Below are positions 1-10,850 of a DNA stretch of 48,221 bases, piece by piece; positions within the stretch are counted from its first letter, which is position 1; every line of letters starts with the position of its first letter. The stretch comes from Chloroflexota bacterium (GTDB taxonomy: Bacteria > Chloroflexota > Limnocylindria > Limnocylindrales > CSP1-4): positions 1 through 48,221 of the forward strand of contig JAKAMV010000002.1 of NCBI GenBank assembly GCA_021812735.1, written 5' to 3'. The translations under genes were made by a program, and so were the position numbers. Under the pieces are notes generated by a model. That model saw only the letters and a program-made list of their open reading frames with translations. It was not told the DNA's origin and did not search any database.

Positions 1-2414
1 GGTGCGGTCCCCTGCCCCGAGGCGGAGCCGGTAGGCCAGGCTCTTCTCGTCGCCGGCGAGCGGCGCGCCGCGGTAGATGTCGAACAGCGCGACGTCGCGC
101 AGGAGCGGACCCGCGGTCGTGCGGACCAGCGACTCGACGGCCGCTGCCGGCAGGGCCTCGGGGACGACGATCGCGAGGTCGCGGTCGAGTTCGGGGAACC
201 GCGCGACCGCCTGCGCCCTCTCGGGTGCCAGGCGGCCGGCGGCAAGGCCGCGGAGCGCGATCTCGGCCACGACGACGCGCTGGGACGATCGCAGGCCCCA
301 CCGGTCGGCGGCGTCCGGGTGGAGCTCGCCCACGACGGCGAACAGGGCGCCTTCGGCCGTGGCGCGGGCCGTCCGTCCCGGGTGGAACACCGCCTCCGAC
401 GTCTCGGCCTCGTAGACCGGCCTGGAGAGGCCCAGTCGCCGGGCGACGAGCTCCAGGATGCCCTTCGCGTCGTCGAGCTCGTACGGCCGCGCGACGCGGT
501 TCCAGGCGGGCTCCTCGGCCGCGCCGGTGAGCGCGATGCCCAGGCGCCACCACTCCCGCGCCGCGGCGCCGGTCCGCGCATACCCCTTCCCGATCTCGAA
601 CACGGCCACGTCGGGCGTCCCGTGGCGGAGGTTGACCGCCACCACGTCCAGCAGGCTGCCGAGCAGGTTGGTGCGCAGCAGCGAGTGGTCTCGCGACAGG
701 GGGTTGGCCACGCCGATCGGGTCGCCGCCCGGCTGGTCCTCGTCCCCCACGGACGGGACCTCGCGGGCCAGCGCGAACGTCTCGAGGTGCCGGGGCGAGA
801 CGAGGGCGGTCGTGACCACCTCGGTCAGGCCGGCGCCGGCGAGCGTCTGGCGGACCAGCTCGCGGACCTCGAGCGGCGAGGCCCGGAAGCTGGGCATCAG
901 CGTGTCGGGGGTGACCGAGGGCACGAGCTCATAGCCGCGGACGCGGGCGATCTCCTCCGCGATGTCGACCTCGACGGCGATGTCGCGGCGCCACGTGGGC
1001 ACGAGCGCGGTGATCGCCGAGCCCTCGTCGGGGACGACAGCCAGCAGGTGCGGCGTGAGGGCCACGTCGACCCGGTCGCCGGGGCCTGCGGGCTCGGTCT
1101 CGACGCCGACGCGCGACAGCAGCTCGCGCTGCTCGTCCGCGGTCAGCTCGGTCCCGAGCAGCCGGTTGACCCTTGCCGGACGGAAGGAGACGCGTGGCCG
1201 CCCGGGCTCGTCGGGGGCCGTGTCGACCCGCCCCGGGGCGATGACGCCGCCCGCCCACGCACGGAGCAGCTGCGCCGTGCGGTCGGCTCCCAGGCGCGCC
1301 AAGCGCAGCTCCTGGCCCTTCTCGAAGCGGCTCGAGGCCTCGGACCGGAGCCCGAGGCGGAAGGCGGTGCGCCGCACGCTGACGGGGTCGAAGACGGCGG
1401 ATTCGACGACCACGTCGGACGTGGTCTCGGAGACCTCCGAGTTGGCGCCGCCCATGACGCCGGCGACGGCGATCGGCCCGCGTCGATCGGCGATCAGCAG
1501 GATCTCCGGGCCGAGCTCGCGGTCGACGTGGTCGAGCGTCTCGAGGCGCTCGCCGGCCGCCGCGCGGCGGACGACGATCGTCGGGAGGCCGTCGGGCCCG
1601 GCACCGACGGCCGCGGCGTCGAACGTGTGGATCGGCTTGCCCAACTCAAGCATCACGTAGTTCGACGCGTCCACGACGTTGCTGATGGGCCGCTGGCCCG
1701 CCGCGAGCAGGCGCATCTGGACCCGGTCGGGGGACGGACCGACCCTGACGCCGCCCACCCAGCGGCCGACGAAGCGGGGGCACAGGTCCGGGTCCCGGAC
1801 GTCGACGGCGAAGCGCTCCGCCGACGCGGGGCCGCTCCCCTCCTCGACCCCGATCGCCGGCTGGCGCACCTGCTGGCGGGTGGCCGCGGCCACCTCGCGG
1901 GCGAGGCCCAGGATGGACAGCGCATCGCCCCGGTTGGGCTTGACGTCCACGTCGAGCACGACGTCGCCGTAGAGGTCGGCGAGCGGCACGCCGAGCGGCG
2001 TGTCCGCGGGCAGGATCAGGATCCCGTCGGCGTCGCCGGTCAGCCGCAGCTCGTCGCCGGAGCACAGCATGCCGTTGGACACGACGCCCATCTTCTCGGT
2101 CCGCTCGATGCGCCGGTCACCGGGCAGGACCGCCCCGGGGAGCGCGACCGGGACGCGCTGGCCGGGGGCGATGTTGTCGGCCCCGCAGACGATCGAGAGC
2201 GTCTCGCCGCCGACCGTGACGGTGGTGAGGTGGAGGCGGTCGGCGCGGGGGTGCCGCTCGACCGTCAGCAGCTCGCCGGTCACGACGTTCTGCCAGTCGG
2301 CGCCCCAGCGCTCGATGTGCTTGACCTCCATCCCGAGCAGGGTCAGCCGCTCGGCCAGCTGCTCGGGCGTGAGCTGGACGTCGACGAACTCGCGGAGCCA
2401 GGACAGCGGGACTC

Positions 2415-2418
<4 letters not shown>
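1..2418 (-). CDS. pheT: Phenylalanine--tRNA ligase beta subunit (3' end beyond window)
   Basis: Beta chain of the heterotetrameric PheRS, which charges tRNA-Phe. The reverse strand is open from a GTG at 2418 to the left edge, about 806 codons. The protein starts VRVPLSWLREFVD and continues with the N-terminal tRNA-binding region (GMEVKHIERWG, then HPRADRLHL). The last visible residues (DEKSLAYRLRLG) match the ferredoxin-fold anticodon-binding domain, so only about 20-30 residues should be missing. The GTG start overlaps the pheS stop by four bases (GTGA), which indicates translational coupling. No frameshift seen. The assignment is firm from both end motifs and the pheS neighbour. Confidence 0.96.
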
Positions 2419-3455
<1,037 letters not shown>

Positions 3456-3513
3456 GTCGGCTGGCGATCCGATCCTGTTGCGGGAGGTGCGGTCCGGGGT
3501 CCGAGAATCACGA

Positions 3514-3541
3514 ACCCTCGAGCGTCGGCGACGTCGAGGGT
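3514..3541 (-). terminator. Hairpin between rplT and pheS (attenuator or terminator candidate)
   Basis: Inverted repeat ACCCTCGA ... TCGAGGGT with 8-bp outer arms; the intervening CGTCG/CGACG can extend the stem. It lies in the 108-bp rplT-pheS spacer. On the minus strand no U-tract follows (TCGTGATTC), so it could be a weak terminator, an attenuator or an RNA-stabilising hairpin. Confidence 0.35.
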
Positions 3542-3563
3542 CCGGGCAAGTGACCGTCGGCGG

Positions 3564-3914
3564 TCAGGCGCCCTTGGCGACCTCGGCGATCTGGCCGAAG
3601 GTCGCGGCGTCGCGGACCGCGATGTCGGCGAGGATCTTGCGATCCAGCGCCACGTCGGCCTTCTTGAGGCCGGCGATCAGCTTGCCGTACGTCGTCCCGT
3701 TGAGGCGGGCCGCCGCGTTGATGCGCACGATCCAGAGCTCGCGCATGTCACGCTTGCGCTGCTTGCGGTCGCGCGTGGCGTAGGCGAGCGCGTGGAGCTG
3801 CGCCTCACGGGCCGCCTTGATGAGCTTGCGGCGAGTGCCCTTGCGGCCCTCGGCCTCGTTGAACAGGCGCTTGTGGCGCTTGTGGGCGATGACGCCCCGC
3901 TTGACGCGTGCCAT
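3564..3914 (-). CDS. rplT: 50S ribosomal protein L20
   Basis: Early-assembling 23S rRNA-binding protein of the large subunit, 116 aa, the usual size. The N-terminus [16 protein letters not shown] and the conserved [16 protein letters not shown] segment are diagnostic. ATG start. It is third in the classical infC-rpmI-rplT operon, 13 bp after rpmI. L20 represses its own operon at the mRNA level in E. coli and Bacillus; I did not identify a matching leader structure here. Confidence 0.98.
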   Translation of the reverse strand: MARVKRGVIAHKRHKRLFNEAEGRKGTRRKLIKAAREAQLHALAYATRDRKQRKRDMRELWIVRINAAARLNGTTYGKLIAGLKKADVALDRKILADIAVRDAATFGQIAEVAKGA

Positions 3915-3927
3915 GTGGCTGCGGCTC

Positions 3928-4125
3928 CTAGAGGTACGGCAGGAGCCTGCGGAGCTGCTCGGTGTGCTCCGGGCCCACGATCGACTTGCCCGCGTAGCGG
4001 CGGGTCCGGCGGGACGACTTGTGCTCGAGGTGGTGCCCGCGCCAGGACTTCACGCGAATGTAGCTGCCCGACCCGGTGACCCCGACGCGCTTCTGGGTCC
4101 CCTTGTGGGTCTTCATCTTCGGCAC
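3928..4125 (-). CDS. rpmI: 50S ribosomal protein L35
   Basis: Small basic large-subunit protein, 65 aa, with the signature [12 protein letters not shown] at the N-terminus and a C-terminal [10 protein letters not shown] ... RRLLPYL. The start is taken as GTG at 4125 (VPKMKTHKG), because the family begins with (M)PKMKTH. The same frame stays open upstream into the infC 3' end, but a longer start would add about 35 non-homologous residues. It lies 7 bp downstream of infC. Confidence 0.95.
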   Translation of the reverse strand: MPKMKTHKGTQKRVGVTGSGSYIRVKSWRGHHLEHKSSRRTRRYAGKSIVGPEHTEQLRRLLPYL

Positions 4126-4132
4126 GCTGGCC

Positions 4133-4768
4133 TCACTCTCCTGCTTGCGGCGCCTGTGCCTCCGCTGGCGCGGATCCGGCCAGGGGCGGCGTTGGCACTG
4201 GGGCGGCAGGCTCCTGGCCCGCGTCGCCATCGGACTTGCGGTGCTCGTGGACCCTCGGCTTGTGGACCGAGGCGAGCGTCATGAACATCGACTTCCCCTC
4301 GAGCGCTGGAGTCCGGTCGACGGTGCCGTGGTCCTTCACCGCATCGCCGAACTTGGCGAGCAGGCTCCGGCCGATCTCCGGGTGGGTGAGCTCACGGCCG
4401 CGGAAGCGGACCGTCACCTTGATCCGGTCGCCGTCCTCGAGGAACTCGACGGCGCGGTGGACCTTGGTGTCGAAGTCGCCGGCGCCGATCTTCGGCGTGA
4501 GGCGGACCTCTTTGAACTCGACCGCCCGCTGCTTGCGCTTCGCCTCCTTCTCGCGCTTGGTCAGCTCGTACTTGTACTGACCGTAGTCGAGAAAGCGGAC
4601 GACGGGCGGCGCCGCCATCGGCGCGACCTCCACGAGGTCGAAGCCGCGGTCCTGCGCCATGGCCAGCGCCTGATGCGTCGGCATGACGCCAAGCTGCTGA
4701 CCGTCCTGATCGACAACCCGCACCTGGGGGACGCGGATCATCTGGTTGATGCGCAGGTCTCGGCTGAT
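4133..4768 (-). CDS. infC: Translation initiation factor IF-3, probable ATC start
   Basis: IF-3 binds the 30S subunit and proofreads start codon-initiator tRNA pairing. The 211-aa protein shows the N-domain start SRDLRINQMIRVPQVRV, the linker FLDYGQYKYELTKREKEAKR and the C-domain RFRGRELTHPEIG, followed by an Ala/Pro-rich tail of about 30 residues. The homologous N-terminus has no ATG, GTG or TTG. The codon at the expected place is ATC (4768-4766), preceded at good spacing by an AAGGGGAAG ribosome-binding site. The frame is open further upstream, but that stretch is non-homologous and has no ribosome-binding site. A near-cognate start fits the known autoregulation of infC (AUU in E. coli), since IF-3 discriminates against such codons. 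Confidence 0.93.
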   Translation of the reverse strand: MSRDLRINQMIRVPQVRVVDQDGQQLGVMPTHQALAMAQDRGFDLVEVAPMAAPPVVRFLDYGQYKYELTKREKEAKRKQRAVEFKEVRLTPKIGAGDFDTKVHRAVEFLEDGDRIKVTVRFRGRELTHPEIGRSLLAKFGDAVKDHGTVDRTPALEGKSMFMTLASVHKPRVHEHRKSDGDAGQEPAAPVPTPPLAGSAPAEAQAPQAGE

Positions 4769-5093
4769 GGTGGCTTCCCCTTGCTCGAATCCAACTGGTT
4801 CGCGGCGCGCCAGGGCACGCGGCCAAGGGCGCGGTCGCCGCGGGAGGATAGCACAGCGGTTCGGCGAGCCGCAACGCGCGGAGAGGGCGCCGGCAGAGCC
4901 GTCCCAGGGGCCGAGCGGCCTCGATTCGCCCACCAACCGCCTGGCGGTCGCTCCGGCGCGCGGGGGCGCAGCATAGCCGCTCAGCGGCGTGGTGTGCACG
5001 TTCTCGCCATGCTGGCGGGCGTCGTTCGAACCGGCTGACGGCGGAACCGCGGAGGGACCCGTCGCAGCAACCGCTGGGCGGTTCGCGTCTCCC
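4769..5093. other. Spacer between thrS and infC
   Basis: This 325-bp stretch has no convincing gene. It contains the candidate infC promoter and leader, and just after the thrS stop a hairpin-forming repeat (AACCGC/GCGGTT arms within 5067-5086) that may help end thrS transcription, although no U-tract follows. Open frames here show no recognisable protein. Confidence 0.5.
4845..4875 (-). promoter_or_regulatory. Candidate sigma-70 promoter for infC-rpmI-rplT
   Basis: On the minus strand TTGCGG (4875-4870) is followed after 19 bp by TATCCT (4850-4845), with a TGn extended -10 just before it. The start codon lies about 75 bp downstream. The spacer is longer than ideal, so this is a weak call. 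Confidence 0.3.
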
Positions 5094-6953
<1,860 letters not shown>

Positions 6954-6969
6954 GTCCAGTCCTCCCGGG

Positions 6970-7205
6970 AATCACAGACCTCTCGTCCCGACAGGACGAG
7001 AGGTCCGACCTCCCGCGGTTCCACCCGCCTTCGCGCCAGCCCGATCATGGACTGCCGCGCTCTCGTGCCGCGCTAACGGGCGGATCCCGGGCCGGTTCGC
7101 CGGCCGCTCGCGGGTGGTGCCGTGGTCCCGTGACCCCTGGCGCGGCTCTCAGCCTCGGGTCGCGCCTCTCTGGCGGGTGCGGGACCGGGCGTGTCCCGGT
7201 CAACG
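6970..7205 (-). promoter_or_regulatory. T-box leader of thrS
   Basis: On the minus strand the T-box core GCGGGTGGAACCGCGGG lies at 7013-7029, close to the AGGGTGGNACCGCG consensus that binds the CCA end of uncharged tRNA. Directly after it comes a perfect 12-bp stem with a 5-nt loop (6978-7006; arms GACCTCTCGTCC and GGACGAGAGGTC), the usual competing terminator position. The T-box-proximal GGGAGGTC can pair instead with the 5' arm, as in an antiterminator. No U-run follows the stem, so control could be transcriptional or translational. Upstream sequence up to about 7200 should hold Stem I, but I could not identify the specifier codon with confidence. ACC occurs at several places. Confidence 0.85.
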
Positions 7206-7210
7206 CTGTG

Positions 7211-7287
7211 TGGTGGGCGATACTGGACTCGAACCAGTGACCTCATGCATGTCAAGCATGCGCTCTAACCAGCTGAGCTAATCGCCC
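7211..7287 (-). tRNA. tRNA-Val (GAC anticodon)
   Basis: The minus strand folds into a complete 77-nt cloverleaf. The acceptor GGGCGAT pairs with ATCGCCC, the discriminator is A and CCA is encoded. The D stem is GCTC/GAGC, and the anticodon stem CATGC/GCATG carries the loop TTGACAT (anticodon GAC, valine). The T arm is ACTGG-TTCGAAC-CAGT. It lies directly upstream of the thrS leader on the same strand and could share a transcript with it. Confidence 0.97.
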
Positions 7288-7315
7288 TTCGGCGGCGGAG
7301 CGTAGCACAGCCGGG

Positions 7316-8010
7316 GTGATCCGCGCCCTGCTCCCCTCGTGGCGCCGCTCGCTCACCGCCCGGCGCGTGAGCCCGCGGACGATCAGCACCTACCAGACGA
7401 GCGCCGCGCAGCTCGGCGCGTTCCTCGCGGCCCGCGACGCGCCCAGCGAGCTCTCCGGCATCCGTCGCGAGCACGTCGAGGCGTTCATCGAGCAGCCCCT
7501 CGCGATCAAGGCACCGGCGACCGCCCACAACCGCTGCCGCGGCTGCCAGGCGTTCTTCGAGTGGTGCGTCGATGAGGTCGAGGTCAGCGAGAGCCCGATG
7601 GCGTGCATGCGGCCCCCGCGGCTCGACGAGGCGCCGCCGCCGGTCCTGCGCGAGGCCGAGCTCATGCGGCTTCTGGAACCGCCCGAGGGGGACCGGACCC
7701 GGGCCGGGATCCGCGACGCCGCCATCCTGCGCCTGTTCGTGGACACGGGGATCCGGCGCGGCGAGCTGCTCGGGATCGCGGTCGCGACGTGGACCTCGAC
7801 GAGGGGCTCGTGGACGTGGACGGCAAGACGGGCCGTTGGCGCGTGGCGGTTGGCGACACGACCTCCGCGCCCTGCACCGGTACCTGCATGTGCGCACGAA
7901 ACGCCCCGACGTGGGTGAGCCGTGGCTGTGGCTCGGCCGCAGGGGGCAGCTGATGCAGACGGGACTCGGGAAGCTCGTGAGCCCACCGCTGCGACGCCGC
8001 GGGCCCGGAG
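7316..8010 (+). pseudogene. Tyrosine recombinase (XerC/D-type integrase) remnant
   Basis: The first frame encodes an N-terminal SAM-like core-binding domain (SPRTISTYQTSAAQLGAFL, FFEWCVDEVEVSESPM) and the start of the catalytic domain with the first catalytic Arg (DTGIRRGELLGI). Homology then continues in a second frame (DVDLDEGLVDVDGKTGRW) after a shift near 7785, and in a third frame (LRALHRYLHVRTKRPD, EPWLWLGRRGQL) after a shift near 7855. The H-x-x-R motif, His/Trp and nucleophilic Tyr are missing, so it is both frameshifted and C-terminally truncated. It starts 28 bp from the 5' end of tRNA-Val. Canonical tRNA-targeting integrases lie beyond the tRNA 3' end, so the element may have rearranged. 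Confidence 0.85.
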
Positions 8011-8014
8011 GTCC

Positions 8015-8096
8015 GTCAGTTCAAGTCACTGACCTCCCACGGGTTTGAAGTCCAGCGGGTGCCTCGCCGTGGGCTGAGTCAAGACATTCTTGACTC
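8015..8096. repeat. Cluster of three perfect inverted repeats
   Basis: Three consecutive palindromic elements lie in 82 bp: GTCAGT/ACTGAC (8015-8020, 8028-8033), CCCACGG/CCGTGGG (8036-8042, 8067-8073) and GAGTCAAGA/TCTTGACTC (8076-8084, 8088-8096, 3-nt loop). They sit exactly between the integrase remnant and an orphan protein fragment. They could be recombination-site remnants, terminators or a small structured RNA. Confidence 0.6.
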
Positions 8097-8405
8097 CCGA
8101 GTGTCATCGCAAGACAATCCGGAATTGGGTCAGGGCACCGCTTCTACCCCTCGGTCTCGTATTGGAGCAAGATCACCTATCCGAACGGCTCGGTCCTCTA
8201 CGGCGCCTACCACGCGACGTACGGCAGCGACTGTTGGTCCGCGGCCATCAGCCCGTCCGACATCTACTGGCCCGCGTGCTCCACAGGCGGCTTCACGATG
8301 TACTGGACATCACGCCCGCCCGGCGCGACCGAGTCGCACCACCAGATCACCGCAGCCGGCGTGACGGGCACCTTCGGCGGCGTCTACAGCTGCGGCCTGA
8401 ACTGA
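8094..8405 (+). pseudogene. C-terminal remnant of a secreted, aromatic-rich protein
   Basis: An open frame of about 100 codons follows a TGA at 8091 and has no ATG, GTG or TTG at a usable place. From 8127 it encodes a plausible extracellular domain rich in Tyr, Trp, Ser and Gly (FYPSVSYWSKITYPNGS, CWSAAISPSDIYWPACS) that ends in GVYSCGLN. Three cysteines are spaced for disulfides. The upstream part of the gene appears to be lost where the inverted-repeat cluster begins. The stop codon abuts the ribosome-binding site of the next gene, so the two were probably one operon. Family not recognised. Confidence 0.6.
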
Positions 8406-8418
8406 GGGGGTGTACGAC

Positions 8419-9036
8419 ATGAGGCTCCGGCCCTCGAAGCGCGGGCTCATCGCCGCGACTGCCGCTGTTGTCGTCATCGGCGGCGCCGCGGTGTCCGCCG
8501 TCACGGGCGGCGGCAATCGACCGGACCCGGGCCTGCTGGCGCTGTTCCAGACACCGGGAACCGGGTATCCGCCGGTCGCTGCCGTGGTCGACGGCCGCGA
8601 CGTGTCCGGGCAGTACATGGCCTACGCGGTGAAGCAGCTCCAGGTCAACGCGGCGGAGGCGGGCACGACGGTGTCGCGCTCGCAGGCCGTCGCGCAGGTC
8701 CTCGACCGCCTCGCGTCGGCGGCCGCGATCGCCAAGGAGGCGGCGCGGCGCGGCTACGTCGCCTCCGAGGACGAGATCACGGCCTACCTGACGAAGCAGA
8801 CCGATCAGGCGCTCCGGTTCGACGCCGCGTCGGAGGAGGCGGTGTGGGCGGCCAACGGCGACGCGGACGCAAACGCCTACGTCCACGACCCGGGGGTCCG
8901 AGCCATCGCCGCACGGATGATCGCCGGCGGGAAGATGCTCTCCGATCTCGCGGCGGCCGACCCCGAGTTCGACGCCAGGGCGTTCACGGACTCGCTCAAG
9001 GGGTCCATCAAGGTCGACGTGCTCTTCACCCCCTGA
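8419..9036 (+). CDS. Exported SurA-N-like protein
   Basis: 205 aa from the ATG at 8419, which has GAGGGGG 8 nt upstream; a GTG at 8410 is in frame but overlaps that site. A basic N-terminus (RLRPSKRG) leads into one hydrophobic segment, so the protein is exported or membrane-anchored. The body has the pattern of the SurA/PrsA N-terminal chaperone domain: PVAAVVDGRDVSGQYMAYA, then helices with SRSQAVAQVLDRL and AKEAARRGYVASEDEI. No PPIase (rotamase) domain follows. Its operon place after a secreted-protein remnant suggests it may have assisted folding of that protein. Assignment by pattern only. Confidence 0.6.
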   Translation: MRLRPSKRGLIAATAAVVVIGGAAVSAVTGGGNRPDPGLLALFQTPGTGYPPVAAVVDGRDVSGQYMAYAVKQLQVNAAEAGTTVSRSQAVAQVLDRLASAAAIAKEAARRGYVASEDEITAYLTKQTDQALRFDAASEEAVWAANGDADANAYVHDPGVRAIAARMIAGGKMLSDLAAADPEFDARAFTDSLKGSIKVDVLFTP

Positions 9037-9064
9037 GCCCGGTCCGAGGTCCGGCCAAGTCAAG

Positions 9065-9568
9065 ATGGCGAGACTCAGGCAATTCGGTCCCGCGGTGGTC
9101 GTGCTGGTCGTCGCGCTCGGCTGCACGCCGACCAGCACCGCCACGCGGCCGGGCGGCGTCGCCTCGCCTGCTGCAGACGACTGCGCCGCGCTGGGCCGGC
9201 TGCTCACCGCCGCTCGGGGGGTGCCTTCCCTGCGCAGCGCCGTGGGATCCGGCGCCCCGGGCACCGAGGTCCTCAACGCCGCGGAGGCCGTCCTCAGTCC
9301 GATCAAGGAGGTGTACGGCGCGTACACCGCCTCCGGCCGAGCGGACCCTCAGGCGAACGCCATTCGCGCCGCGGCAGAGGATCTCGCCGGCGCGGCGGCG
9401 TTCTTCGAGGGGCAGCAGGCTCCCGGCGCCAGCGCGCCACCGAGCGGCCTCGGGAGCGTGAGCTGGGCGCTCGGCCAGTTGGAGCAGGGGGTGGTTGACG
9501 TCAAGGCGGCCGCCGCTCTCCTGCGCACCGAGCCAGCGCCCAACCAGGCAATCTGCCCGTCAGGGTGA
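9065..9568 (+). CDS. Putative lipoprotein of unknown function
   Basis: 167 aa. The N-terminus is a lipoprotein signal: a basic start, hydrophobic VVVLVVAL, then a lipobox ending at Cys20 (ALGC), followed by a Thr/Ser/Pro linker. The rest is Ala-rich and predicted helical (ADDCAALGRLLTAARG, AAEDLAGAAAFFE), ending NQAICPSG. I recognise no family. It lies 28 bp after the SurA-N-like gene, same strand, with no clear ribosome-binding site, and probably belongs to the same cell-surface cluster. Confidence 0.6.
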   Translation: MARLRQFGPAVVVLVVALGCTPTSTATRPGGVASPAADDCAALGRLLTAARGVPSLRSAVGSGAPGTEVLNAAEAVLSPIKEVYGAYTASGRADPQANAIRAAAEDLAGAAAFFEGQQAPGASAPPSGLGSVSWALGQLEQGVVDVKAAAALLRTEPAPNQAICPSG

Positions 9569-9989
9569 CCAGGGTCGGGGCGGAGCCACGCTCTGCACGT
9601 GGCGCTCGAGCCAGGCTGGCGAGAACTTGCCGTTTCCTCGGCGGCGAGTGGATCAACGTGCTGCGATCCGACGGCAGCCAGGCGGGGCCCGCCGCCGAGC
9701 GCCCGTCGCGCGACAGCACGAGGAGCCCGACCCCGCCGCCGCTCGGCGCCCGGACGACCGGGAGGACGACGGTGCCGTCCGCGCCGACCACCGCTCGGTG
9801 TGTTCGCAGGCGGATGTCCAGTCAGACGCGCCACGGCCCAGTCGCGGCCCATGGTGCAGCGACGCCGGGGCGAGGGCGAAGGTAGCGAGCGGCCGGCTCC
9901 TCGCCGTCGACACCTCGCCGACCAAGTGCTTGACGCCCCGCCCTCGCAGGCCGACCATAGGCGCTCGAAGCAGACGTGATTGTCGGACG
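9569..9989. other. Non-coding or decayed stretch
   Basis: 421 bp with no supportable gene. A short minus-strand stretch (about 9640-9790) translates to a plausible beta-rich fragment (VVGADGTVVLPVV, GVGLLVLSRDG), but adjoining sequence is out of frame with it. It may be an old gene remnant. I do not annotate it as a gene. Confidence 0.4.
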
Positions 9990-10193
9990 ATGACGGACAC
10001 GCTCTACACGATCGATCGGATTGCCTTTGCCGCCGCATGGGTGCTCGGCGCTTGGCTCGTCGGCATCGCGGCCCGCCGACGCGGTTTCAGCCAGGTTGCT
10101 TGGGGATTGGCGTCACTGCTCTTGTCCCCCGTGGTCGGGATAGCCCTGCTATCGCTAGTCACGCCTAGGGGCGGGACACGCCCACGCGGGTGA
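9990..10193 (+). CDS. Small two-helix membrane protein
   Basis: 67 aa from ATG at 9990. It has a hydrophobic segment (IAFAAAWVLGAWLVGIAA), a basic hinge (RRRGFSQ) and a second hydrophobic segment (GLASLLLSPVVGIALLSLV), ending in a basic tail. The layout resembles short predicted inner-membrane proteins with a cytoplasmic basic loop. No partner gene is evident. Length and hydropathy make it believable, but the family is unknown. Confidence 0.5.
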   Translation: MTDTLYTIDRIAFAAAWVLGAWLVGIAARRRGFSQVAWGLASLLLSPVVGIALLSLVTPRGGTRPRG

Positions 10194-10850
10194 CTCCGGG
10201 CCAACTCGAGCAGTCCAAGGACCGGGACTTCCCAGCTGGAATGTCCGAGGTTCCTGGCCCAGGCTGGAGGATCAGTCACGCTCGAGCCATCCGGCATGCC
10301 TTCGCTGTAGTTGCAGTGCTCTGGCGTGCCCGCTGCGTCAGACCCTCGATTTCGTCACGGTGAACCTGAGCGTTTGCGCGCGCCAGCAGCGGGCCCTGCC
10401 GCCAGCCGCCAGTAGCGCCGGGAACGACATCCCCTTCACTTCTCGGCGGCCGTGCGCCCGCGGTCCTGATCTGCACAGCGTCCCCGTCATCGACCTGTCC
10501 TTTGTCGAGGTGCGAGGCGAGCCCCTCGCGCAGGTCCGTGACCTGGACAGTTGCGAGCGGCTCCAGAACCTCACGCGGCTGCGCGTCGAGCGTGCGGATG
10601 GCGCTGCGCGTTCCTGCGTCGGCGCGCCCGCACGCGGCGCAAGATCGGCGGCTGCCGGAAGTGACCAACCGCAGGTCAGGCCCGGGCCCCGGCCCATGCC
10701 GCCCGGCCGCCGCGCCAGTACCTCCGCCTCCCTGACGGCACTTCACCGCAGGGCCGCCGGGACGGACGCTGTGCCCAGTCGCCGTGCGTCCCGCGGGCCG
10801 GGCTTCGGCTGCCTGCCCCAGGGGCACGGTCTTCTGCTCTGGAGAGTCCG
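10194..10850. other. Gene-free stretch upstream of the hydrogenase operon
   Basis: 657 bp with no recognisable protein in any frame. A minus-strand frame (10276-10827) has a stretch that looks protein-like (VQVTDLREGLASHLDKG), but it has no family match and no good start. The hydrogenase promoter should lie here; I found no convincing -35/-10 pair. A GGAGAG ribosome-binding site sits just before the hoxE ATG. Confidence 0.45.

Noticed and set aside
5039..5060. T-box-like string (GGCGGAACCGCGG) on the plus strand
   Set aside because: No plus-strand synthetase or amino acid gene follows; it is just past the thrS stop and most likely chance.
7211..8100. Duplicate tRNA end (att site) flanking the integrase remnant
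   Set aside because: Only very short matches to the tRNA were found, not enough to call an attachment site.
10276..10827. Minus-strand open frame upstream of hoxE
   Set aside because: Some protein-like composition, but no start signal, no motif and no neighbour support.
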